This document shows, one piece after another, positions 1 through 4,990 of a stretch of 8,380 nucleotides of DNA (positions within the stretch are counted from its first letter, which is position 1; each line of letters opens with the position of its first letter). This stretch comes from DATEJJ01 sp039649115. Its GTDB lineage: Bacteria > Actinomycetota > Actinomycetes > Mycobacteriales > Micromonosporaceae. The position numbers were made by a program, and so were the translations under genes. The stretch lies in contig JBBWZQ010000299.1 in assembly GCA_039649115.1 (NCBI GenBank), forward strand, positions 1-8,380, written 5' to 3'. The notes under the pieces were generated by a model. That model searched no databases and was not told the DNA's origin. It worked only from the letters and a program-made list of their open reading frames with translations.

Positions 1-24
1 TGCCCGCCCGTACCACCAAATGGT

Positions 25-375
25 TCAGAGGTGTGCGGACAGCACGTTGGCCTCGGCGCGCAACTGCTCCGCGCGCTCGTGCCGGCCCGCCCGCTCGTAG
101 TCGCGCGCGGCGGCCTCCCGCTCGTCGACCTCGGCGCGCACGATGCGCGCCACGTCGGCCTCCGTCAACACCTGCCGCGCGACCTCGGCCGCGCCGACGC
201 CGACCGGGATCTGCTCGATGGCCAGGCGCTTGTCGACGGCGGGTGCGCGGTCCACGGCTTCGGCGTTGTCAATGGCGGCGAGCGCCGCGCGCAACGCCGC
301 GACGGCGACGCGGTCGCGGGCCTTCATCGCCGCCGGAAGAGCCGCACGCAGCCGCTGCCGCAGGGGTATCGACAC
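25..375 (-). CDS. Short GatB/YqeY-domain protein
   Basis: The 116-residue product resembles the N-terminal helical part of the YqeY family (related to the tail domain of the GatB amidotransferase subunit). The family signs are an early AMKARDR segment (residues 16-22), where YqeY proteins have MK-x-A-x-D followed by a helix, and a later charged helix with VDEREAAARDYERAGR (83-98), matching the family's R-x-x-x-x-x-x-Y/F-E-x-A-G-R pattern. YqeY proteins are usually near 150 residues. This one stops just after the AEANVLSAHL stretch, where relatives continue into a second small helical domain, so that domain is missing. Molecular function is not established for stand-alone YqeY proteins. The start is GTG (V-S-I-P-L). 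A TAGGGT hexamer 7 nt upstream suggests a leaderless transcript. The sigma factor gene ends 29 nt upstream on the same strand, so read-through from it is also possible. Confidence 0.8.
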   Translation of the reverse strand: MSIPLRQRLRAALPAAMKARDRVAVAALRAALAAIDNAEAVDRAPAVDKRLAIEQIPVGVGAAEVARQVLTEADVARIVRAEVDEREAAARDYERAGRHERAEQLRAEANVLSAHL

Positions 376-382
376 GCTTGCG

Positions 383-388
383 ACCCTA
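383..388 (-). promoter_or_regulatory. -10-like hexamer TAGGGT for the YqeY gene
   Basis: TAGGGT on the minus strand ends 7 nt before the GTG start at 375. A TANNNT hexamer at this distance is the typical layout of leaderless actinobacterial transcripts, where transcription begins at or next to the start codon. There is no recognisable -35 box, and only a weak AGGG that is itself part of the hexamer. No transcript data are available. Confidence 0.35.
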
Positions 389-404
389 TCGCGGCCGAGC
401 CCAG

Positions 405-1328
405 TCAGGAGCCCGCGCCGCCAGGTCCATTGTGGACATCGACGGTGGGCGGCCAGGTGGCGGCGGGGCGGGGTACGTCGCGCAGCTTCTCCGGGTTCAG
501 CATGTGGTACAGCGCGACGACCCGGCCGTCCACGACCACCGGGGCCATCACGAGCAGTACCTCGGGCGATTCGATGACGAAGCCGAGATCGCCGTTGACC
601 AGCACCGGCTCCCCGCGCAGCGGATGCACCCGTTGGAACGCCGCGACGAGGAAGCGCGCCACCTGAGCCGCGCCGACCAGCGGGTGGCGGAAGGAGGGGG
701 CCAGCCCGCCGCCGTCGCCGACCAGTTCCACCTCGGGTGCCAGCACCCGCACCAGCCCGGCCAGGTCGCCGCCGGTGGCCGCGACCATGAACGCGGACAG
801 CACGCGGCGCTGCTCCGCCATCCCGGTCTGGTGGACGATCGCCGGACCGGTTGTGACCGCGCGCCGGGCGCGGGAGGCGTGCTGGCGCGCGCTGGCCAGG
901 CTCGTGCCCAGCGCCGAGGCGATGGCCTCGAACGGTACGGCGAACACGTCGTGCAGCACGAAGGCGACCCGCTGCTCCGGCGTCAGCCGCTCCAGCACCA
1001 CCAGCAGCGCCAGGCTGACCTGCTCGCCGAGCACCGCTGCCGACGCGGGATCGGGGTCGGCGGCGGGCAGCCGGGACACCAGCGGCTCGGGCAGCCAGGA
1101 GCCCACATAGGACTCGCGCCGCACCCGCGCGGAGCGCAGCACGTCGAGGCAGATCCGGGCGACCACGGTGGTGAGCCAGGCGCGGGTGTCCTCGACTCCG
1201 GACCCGGCGGCGGCGTACCGCAGCCACGCCTCCTGCACCGCGTCCTCGGCCTCGGCGCGGCTGCCGAGCATCCGGTACGCGACGCCGAACAGGTGGGACC
1301 GGTGTGCTTCGAACTGATCGTCGGCCAC
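405..1328 (-). CDS. sigJ: ECF41-type sigma factor with C-terminal SnoaL-like domain (SigJ-like)
   Basis: The 307-residue protein is an extracytoplasmic-function sigma factor that would direct RNA polymerase to a small alternative regulon. Region 2 lies at about residues 8-75 (HLFGVAYRMLGSRAEAEDAV, then W-L-T-T-V-V-A-R-I-C-L-D). Region 4 lies at about 100-158, with LTPEQRVAFVLHDVF and a helix-turn-helix ending in SARQHASRARR. The C-terminal 140 residues form a SnoaL/NTF2-like domain. Three signatures of the ECF41 group are visible: WLPEPL in the linker (79-83 and on), DGGG (205-208, here followed by L where K is common) and NPEKL (278-282, usually NPDKL). In studied ECF41 members the fused domain controls sigma activity and no classical anti-sigma factor is encoded nearby; none is seen here. 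The GTG start lies 19 nt after the SnoaL gene's stop. GAGGG touches the start codon, too close to act as a ribosome site, while a TAGAGT lies 6 nt upstream, so the transcript may be leaderless. Confidence 0.93.
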   Translation of the reverse strand: MADDQFEAHRSHLFGVAYRMLGSRAEAEDAVQEAWLRYAAAGSGVEDTRAWLTTVVARICLDVLRSARVRRESYVGSWLPEPLVSRLPAADPDPASAAVLGEQVSLALLVVLERLTPEQRVAFVLHDVFAVPFEAIASALGTSLASARQHASRARRAVTTGPAIVHQTGMAEQRRVLSAFMVAATGGDLAGLVRVLAPEVELVGDGGGLAPSFRHPLVGAAQVARFLVAAFQRVHPLRGEPVLVNGDLGFVIESPEVLLVMAPVVVDGRVVALYHMLNPEKLRDVPRPAATWPPTVDVHNGPGGAGS

Positions 1329-1334
1329 CCCTCG

Positions 1335-1340
1335 ACTCTA
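1335..1340 (-). promoter_or_regulatory. -10-like hexamer TAGAGT for the sigma factor gene
   Basis: TAGAGT on the minus strand ends 6 nt before the GTG at 1328, inside the 19-nt gap after the SnoaL gene. The distance fits a leaderless promoter and would explain why no properly spaced ribosome site precedes the sigma gene. No convincing -35 element is seen. An ECF41-type autoregulatory promoter (TGTCACA-like) is not visible here. Confidence 0.35.
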
Positions 1341-1347
1341 GATGCCC

Positions 1348-1743
1348 CTACTCCACCAGCTCCGGCGCGAAGTAGTCACGCAGCAGGACGATCTGCCCGT
1401 CGCGTACCCGGAAGATCTGCACCAGCGACACGCTGCCACCGTCCTCGAACGCCGTGTCGATCTCCGCGATGAACACGTCGGGGTCGGCGGTGATGTGCAG
1501 TGCGACGCGGGTCTTCGCGGCATCCACAGCGCGCTCGACAACCGGCCGCCGGTAGAACTCGGCCATCCCCCGGCGGATCTCGTCGCGTCCCGCGAGGCGG
1601 CTCGGGAAGGCGCGGCCGTCCGGGACGAGCGGCGCCTCCAGGACGCCGTCCGGCGCGAACAGGCCGGCCAGGGCATCGGCGTCGCGGGTCAGCGCGCCGG
1701 CCCGGAGGTAGCGTTCGAAGATCTGCTGGGGTGTCGGTGGCAC
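1348..1743 (-). CDS. Stand-alone SnoaL-like / NTF2-fold protein
   Basis: The 131-residue product has the layout of the SnoaL-like (nuclear transport factor 2 fold) family. An N-terminal helix (QQIFERYLRAGALTRDADALAGLF) leads to an A-P-D-G-V-L-E-A-P strand. Then come an R-L-A-G-R-D-E-I-R-R helix, paired strands (VALHITADPDVFIAEIDTAF) and the closing pattern F-R-V-R-D-G-Q-I-V-L-L-R-D-Y-F-A-P, common in this family. The fold forms a small alpha+beta barrel that can be an enzyme (isomerase, cyclase, hydrolase) or only bind a ligand, so no substrate can be given. It lies 19 nt upstream of a sigma factor whose C-terminal domain belongs to the same fold class, which suggests that the two are functionally linked. 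The GTG start is supported by AAGGAG at 1751-1756 with a 7-nt spacer. Confidence 0.85.
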   Translation of the reverse strand: MPPTPQQIFERYLRAGALTRDADALAGLFAPDGVLEAPLVPDGRAFPSRLAGRDEIRRGMAEFYRRPVVERAVDAAKTRVALHITADPDVFIAEIDTAFEDGGSVSLVQIFRVRDGQIVLLRDYFAPELVE

Positions 1744-1750
1744 GGGGGAA

Positions 1751-1756
1751 CTCCTT
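1751..1756 (-). promoter_or_regulatory. Ribosome binding site AAGGAG of the SnoaL-like gene
   Basis: AAGGAG on the minus strand, 7 nt before the GTG at 1743, is a near-perfect Shine-Dalgarno sequence and decides that start. It contrasts with the two genes downstream, which lack one. Confidence 0.8.
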
Positions 1757-1791
1757 CGCTCCGGACGCCGAAGTGGTAGCTGAGCAACCCG

Positions 1792-1797
1792 ACCCTA
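1792..1797 (-). promoter_or_regulatory. -10-like hexamer TAGGGT of the SnoaL-sigma-YqeY block
   Basis: TAGGGT on the minus strand lies in the 91-nt divergent gap and would give a leader of roughly 40 nt that includes the AAGGAG ribosome site. It shares the 8-mer TAGGGTCG with the site before the YqeY gene. The expected -35 position falls on an inverted repeat (1809-1821) rather than a TTGACA-like box, so recognition may need an activator or another sigma factor. Confidence 0.35.
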
Positions 1798-1808
1798 GAT
1801 CGCCGGGA

Positions 1809-1821
1809 CCACGGCGCGTGG
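1809..1821. promoter_or_regulatory. 13-nt inverted repeat in the divergent gap (possible operator)
   Basis: CCACG and CGTGG flank a 3-nt centre (GCG). The repeat sits where the -35 box of the leftward promoter would be, and 13 nt before the ATG of the rightward hydrolase gene. It could be a regulator site for both directions. In GC-rich DNA a 5-bp arm match can also occur by chance. Confidence 0.25.
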
Positions 1822-1834
1822 CAGGCTGGGCGCC

Positions 1835-3031
1835 ATGACTGACACGCTGTCCACGCAGGGCCGGCAACGACTGCACGACGCGATGGCCGCCCGGGTGGCC
1901 GCCGGCGAGCTGTCCGGGCTGGTCACGGTGCTCGCCCGCGGCGACGAGGTGCACGTCGACACGATCGGTTCGCACGCCTTCGACGGCGCGGTGCCGATCC
2001 GCCGCGACAGCCTCTTCCGGATCGCCTCGTTCACCAAGCCGGTGCTGGCCACCGCGACGATGATGCTGGTCGAGGACGGCGCGCTCGACCTGGCCGAACC
2101 GGTGGACCGGCTGCTGCCGGAGCTGGCCGACCGGCGGGTGCTGGCGCGGATCGACGGGCCGCTCGACGAGACGGTACCGGCACACCGGCCGATCACGGTC
2201 GAGGACCTGCTCACCTTCCGGATGGGGTTCGGGATGCTGACCGAGCCGACCTTCGACCCGCCGTTCCCGATCGTCACCGCCGCCGCCGAGCTCAACCTGC
2301 GCCTCGGGCCACCGGAGCCGCGCACGCCGCACACCCCGGACGAGTGGATCAGGCTGTTCGGCACCCTGCCGCTGATGTACCAACCCGGCGAGCGGTGGCA
2401 GTACAACGTCGGCACACTCGTGCTCGGCGTCCTGGTCGCCCGGGCCGCCGGCGCGCCGCTCGGCGAGGTGCTGCGGTCCCGGCTCTTCGAGCCGCTCGGC
2501 ATGGTGGACACCGGATTCTCCACGACCCCGGCGAACACCGCCCGGATGCCGGCTTACTACATGGGTGACTTCCAGACCGGTGAGGTGAAGCTCCAGCCGG
2601 TGTCGGCACCGCAGGAGTGGACCACGCCGCCGGTGTTCCCGTCCGGCTCAGCCGGCCTGCTCTCCACCGCCGACGACTTCCTCACCTTCGCGCGGCTGCT
2701 GCGCAACAACGGCACGCACGGTGGCCAGCGGCTGCTGTCGGCCAGGTCGGTGGCGATGATGACCACCAACCACCTGACGCCGCGGCAGATCGGGACGGCG
2801 GGCATCCTGCTGGAACCCAAGGGCTGGGGGTACGGCATGGCGGTGGCACCCGCACCGGACGCGATCTCGGCGGTCCCGGGCCGGTACGGCTGGGACGGCG
2901 GCTACGGCACGGTCTGGGTCAACGACCCGCACCGCGACCTCATCGCGATCGCGTTGACCCAGACGTCCGACTTCCTCTTCCGGGGTGGCCGCGTCGAGTT
3001 CACCACCCTGGCCCTGCGGGCAGCCGAGTAG
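1835..3031 (+). CDS. Serine beta-lactamase/esterase-fold hydrolase (class C-like family)
   Basis: The 398-residue protein belongs to the beta-lactamase/transpeptidase-like superfamily (Pfam Beta-lactamase, EstB and class C relatives), which acylates an active-site serine to hydrolyse esters, amides or beta-lactams. The nucleophile motif SxxK is S65-F-T-K68 in RIASFTKPVLA. The second catalytic region is WQYNVGTLVLG with Y190; here the order is Y-N-V rather than the Y-x-N of true class C enzymes, a change common in the esterase branch. A GSAGLLSTADDFLTFA block (271-286) and the third element WDGGYGT (353-359), in the place of the KTG/HGG strand, complete the fold. No signal peptide is seen (the N-terminus is MTDTLSTQGRQR), so it is probably cytoplasmic, which argues against a periplasmic drug-resistance role. 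The ATG start has no clear ribosome site. It faces the SnoaL/sigma block across 91 nt and converges with the DoxX-like gene. Confidence 0.92.
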   Translation: MTDTLSTQGRQRLHDAMAARVAAGELSGLVTVLARGDEVHVDTIGSHAFDGAVPIRRDSLFRIASFTKPVLATATMMLVEDGALDLAEPVDRLLPELADRRVLARIDGPLDETVPAHRPITVEDLLTFRMGFGMLTEPTFDPPFPIVTAAAELNLRLGPPEPRTPHTPDEWIRLFGTLPLMYQPGERWQYNVGTLVLGVLVARAAGAPLGEVLRSRLFEPLGMVDTGFSTTPANTARMPAYYMGDFQTGEVKLQPVSAPQEWTTPPVFPSGSAGLLSTADDFLTFARLLRNNGTHGGQRLLSARSVAMMTTNHLTPRQIGTAGILLEPKGWGYGMAVAPAPDAISAVPGRYGWDGGYGTVWVNDPHRDLIAIALTQTSDFLFRGGRVEFTTLALRAAE

Positions 3032-3032
3032 G

Positions 3033-3057
3033 TTCGCGGTCAGGAGATTTCCGCGAA
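3033..3057. terminator. Possible bidirectional hairpin between convergent genes
   Basis: TTCGCGG (3033-3039) and CCGCGAA (3051-3057) form a perfect 7-bp stem with an 11-nt loop. The stem begins 2 nt after the hydrolase stop and includes the last codons of the DoxX-like gene, whose stop codon lies at the loop edge. It could end both transcripts. There is no clean T-tract, as is frequent in actinobacterial terminators, so this rests on symmetry and position. Confidence 0.45.
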
Positions 3058-3411
3058 GCGGGCGATCGCGACCGTGAGCGCCAGGCCGAACAGCAGCACG
3101 TTGGCCGCCACGTTGCGCGCCTCGCGCAGGCGGGCGTGGGAACTCGCGGCGCCCACCATCACGACGCACAGTCCGACGGCGGCCAGCGGCGTGAGTACCC
3201 GGGCGACGCCGGTCGCCCACGGCAGCACCAGGCCGGCGGCGGCCAGCAGCTCGCACCCGGCGGTGAACCGCACCACCGGCATCGGGAACACCGCGACGCC
3301 GGTCTGCCCGGTCGCGATCAACCGCTGCCTGCTCATCATGGACTTGGCCACGCCGGAGCCGGTGAAGACCACGGCGAGCAGGCCCTGGAGGATCCACAGA
3401 AATACGTTCAT
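3040..3411 (-). CDS. DoxX-like small membrane protein
   Basis: The 123-residue protein has four predicted membrane helices, at about residues 4-22, 45-66, 71-90 and 101-119. It has the pattern of the DoxX-like family: an N-terminal F-x-G-S-G-V-A-K turn after helix 1 (16-23) and VRFTAGCELLAAAGLVLPW around helix 2, matching the family's R-x-x-G-x-x-E-L-L-A-A-G-L. DoxX relatives are linked to membrane thiol and redox chemistry in some bacteria (for example the DoxX-SodA-SseA complex of mycobacteria), but most members have no assigned reaction. The ATG start lacks a good ribosome site. The gene lies 60 nt after the aquaporin on the same strand, with a strong hairpin in between, so it may be a partly attenuated last gene of the redox operon or separate from it. 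Confidence 0.82.
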   Translation of the reverse strand: MNVFLWILQGLLAVVFTGSGVAKSMMSRQRLIATGQTGVAVFPMPVVRFTAGCELLAAAGLVLPWATGVARVLTPLAAVGLCVVMVGAASSHARLREARNVAANVLLFGLALTVAIARFAEIS

Positions 3412-3424
3412 GGAAGGTGGACGA

Positions 3425-3456
3425 GCCGGCCGCGACGATTGTGACGCGCGGCCGGC
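3425..3456 (-). terminator. GC-rich hairpin after the aquaporin gene
   Basis: GCCGGCCGCG (3425-3434) and CGCGGCCGGC (3447-3456) make a perfect 10-bp stem with a 12-nt loop, starting about 16 nt past the aquaporin stop and ending 13 nt before the DoxX-like ATG. It is the strongest stem noticed in the window. No T-run follows, so it could be a terminator, an attenuator or a 3'-end stabiliser. Confidence 0.5.
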
Positions 3457-3471
3457 CCGATCGTTCCGCCC

Positions 3472-4173
3472 CTAGGCCACGCGCAGCTTCTCGGCATGCT
3501 TGCCGGTGGCGGCCTGCCCGGTGCTGTCCACTGTGGCCGGTGTGGCCCACTCAGCGGGGTTGAGCAGGCGGAAGGTGAATGCCGCGACCGCGCCGCCGGC
3601 CAGGTTGGCCAGCAGGTAGACCCAGATCATGGACCAGGAGACCAGCCCGGTCGCCGACACCGCGACCGCCACCGCGGGGTTGAACACCCCACCGGAGATG
3701 CCGCCCACGGCCACCGCGCCGGCCATCACGGTGAACCCGATCGCCAGGCCGTAGAAGGAGTTGTTCGGGTGGTCCTTGCTCGTGGCCACGTTCAGCACCA
3801 CGTACGCCAGCACGAAGGTGACCACGAACTCGGCGAGCAGGGCCGAGCCCAGCTTCCCGCCGGACAGGTGCAGCGGCGGGCCCGAGTGGGCGCCGACGAT
3901 CAGCCGGGCCGCGCCGGCGCCGGCCAGCCCGCCGGCCAGTTGCGCCACGACGTACGGCAGCGCCTCCCGGACCGGCAGCTTGCCCCGGAGCAGCACGGCC
4001 AGCGTCACGGCCGGGTTGTAGTGCGCGCCGGAGATGTGGCCACCGGCGTAGATGGCGGCGGCCAGTGCGCCACCGATGGCCAGCGGAGCGAGCGGCGACC
4101 CGGAGGCGACCGCGCCGCAGATGGTCAGCACGAGGACGAAGGTACCGATGAACTCGGTGAGGTACTTACGCAC
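3472..4173 (-). CDS. Aquaporin / MIP family channel with NPA-Val second motif
   Basis: The 233-residue membrane channel has the MIP duplicated fold, with six hydrophobic helices and two NPA half-helices: GGHISGAHYNPAVT (NPA at 53-55) and GGISGGVFNPAVAVA (NPA at 165-167). Such channels pass water, glycerol or other small neutral solutes. Canonical channels have Arg right after the second NPA, as part of the ar/R selectivity filter; here it is V168. A hand alignment to E. coli AqpZ puts I33, A153 and G162 at the other three filter positions, giving a wide apolar filter. Plant TIP1 channels also have Val in place of Arg and are known to pass H2O2. The place of the gene beside a peroxiredoxin, a glutaredoxin and a thioredoxin reductase fits peroxide passage, which is an inference. 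The GTG start follows GAAAGGG with a 6-nt spacer. The last 30 residues are a soluble tail rich in Ala, Thr and Lys. Confidence 0.92.
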   Translation of the reverse strand: MRKYLTEFIGTFVLVLTICGAVASGSPLAPLAIGGALAAAIYAGGHISGAHYNPAVTLAVLLRGKLPVREALPYVVAQLAGGLAGAGAARLIVGAHSGPPLHLSGGKLGSALLAEFVVTFVLAYVVLNVATSKDHPNNSFYGLAIGFTVMAGAVAVGGISGGVFNPAVAVAVSATGLVSWSMIWVYLLANLAGGAVAAFTFRLLNPAEWATPATVDSTGQAATGKHAEKLRVA

Positions 4174-4210
4174 GGGATGCCCTTTCGTGACGTGGTGGTG
4201 CCCGCGCGCC

Positions 4211-4441
4211 TCAGGCGGGCAGGAGCTCGATGAGGCTGGTGGGCCGGAAACCGGCGACGAACTTCTCGCCGACGAACACGGTCGGCACCATGCGGATGCC
4301 CTTGCGGGCCAGTTCGTCGAGCAGCCCGGGCTGCTCGGTCGTGTTCCGCTCGACGTAGCGGACGTTCTTCTCGGCCAGCAGGGCCTTGTACTTGGCGCAC
4401 AGCGGGCAGCCGGTGGCCGAGTAGAGGACGACGTTGCTCAT
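4211..4441 (-). CDS. Glutaredoxin-like thiol-disulfide protein (CPLC)
   Basis: The 76-residue protein has the thioredoxin fold in its short glutaredoxin/NrdH form. Strand VVLYSATGC leads to the redox motif C12-P-L-C15. Helix AKYKALLAEKNVRY follows, then a conserved cis-proline turn M-V-P53-T-V-F-V-G and a last helix (SLIELLPA). CPxC proteins pass electrons from a reductase to targets such as peroxiredoxins. High-GC actinomycetes use mycothiol rather than glutathione, so it may work as a mycoredoxin or be reduced directly by the adjacent flavoprotein. The ATG start follows AGGAAGGAA about 10 nt upstream. It starts 27 nt after the peroxiredoxin stop and ends 37 nt before the aquaporin start, so all three are probably on one transcript. 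CPLC is not the CGYC of mycobacterial Mrx1, so it is a relative and not clearly the same protein. Confidence 0.88.
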   Translation of the reverse strand: MSNVVLYSATGCPLCAKYKALLAEKNVRYVERNTTEQPGLLDELARKGIRMVPTVFVGEKFVAGFRPTSLIELLPA

Positions 4442-4468
4442 GTCGCGTGTTTCCTTCCTGTCGGTTGG

Positions 4469-4990
4469 TCAGCGGTCGGCCGGGACGAGCCGCGCCGGGT
4501 CGACCTGGGCGAACGTGCGGCCGGGCGCCTGCAGCGCGCCGAGCACGCGCAGGATCTCGTCGACCGAGCGGCCGACCCGGTCGTCGTGGACGACCTCGTA
4601 GCGCACGATGCCCTCGGGGTCGATGATGAACACGCCGCGCGCGGACTGGCCGGCCTCGTCCAGCACGCCGTACGCCTCGGACGTCTCGTGGGTGCGGTCA
4701 CTGGCCAGGGGGAAGTCCAGGTTGCCGATGTGGAACTCCATCCAGGCCACGTGGGAGAACACGCCGTCGGTGCTGACTCCCAGTACCTGCGCGCCCTGGC
4801 TGGCGAAGGTGGGCACCGCCGCGTTGAGCGCGAGGATCTCGGTGGGGCAGACGAAGGTGAAGTCCGCCGGGTAGAAGAACAGCACCAACCAGTCGCCGCG
4901 GTAGTCCGCCAGGGTCGCCTCGTGTTCGAGGGTGTTGAGGTCCTTGGTGGTGGTCATCCGGAACTGGGGTGCGGGCTTGCCTACGAACAT
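4469..4990 (-). CDS. AhpC/Prx1-like peroxiredoxin with a single cysteine
   Basis: This 173-residue thiol peroxidase reduces H2O2 or organic hydroperoxides. The active site FFYPADFTFVCPTEI gives the P41-x-x-x-T45-x-x-C48 motif, with R118 (ARGVFIIDP) as the partner arginine, and the body matches the AhpC/Prx1 subfamily. C48 is the only cysteine in the protein. The C-terminal segment, where 2-Cys members carry the resolving cysteine in a V-C-P-A context, reads APGRTFAQVDPARLVPADR and has none. It must therefore use an outside thiol to resolve the sulfenic acid, and the CPLC glutaredoxin-like protein encoded next is the obvious candidate. The GGLG and YF features of overoxidation-sensitive enzymes are absent. 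The ATG start lies inside the end of trxB (10-nt overlap), with GGAG at 4996-4999 and a 5-nt spacer, so translation is likely coupled to the reductase. Confidence 0.93.
   Translation of the reverse strand: MFVGKPAPQFRMTTTKDLNTLEHEATLADYRGDWLVLFFYPADFTFVCPTEILALNAAVPTFASQGAQVLGVSTDGVFSHVAWMEFHIGNLDFPLASDRTHETSEAYGVLDEAGQSARGVFIIDPEGIVRYEVVHDDRVGRSVDEILRVLGALQAPGRTFAQVDPARLVPADR

Noticed and set aside
1..24. Possible feature at the left edge
   Set aside because: Only 24 nt after the YqeY stop; no hairpin, promoter or coding signal could be supported.
376..1227. Extension of the YqeY frame upstream to give a 400-codon fusion
   Set aside because: The upstream part is out-of-frame sigma factor DNA with shadow composition; the YqeY motifs begin only after the GTG at 375.
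33..1472. Plus-strand open frame of 479 codons opposite the sigma factor block
   Set aside because: It is an antisense shadow rich in Arg, Pro and Gly; the minus strand carries clear sigma factor, SnoaL and YqeY motifs.
1744..1860. ECF41-type promoter (TGTCACA-like -35 with CGTC -10) for the sigma block
   Set aside because: A TGTCAGT occurs on the minus strand near the hydrolase start, but no CGTC lies at the proper distance.
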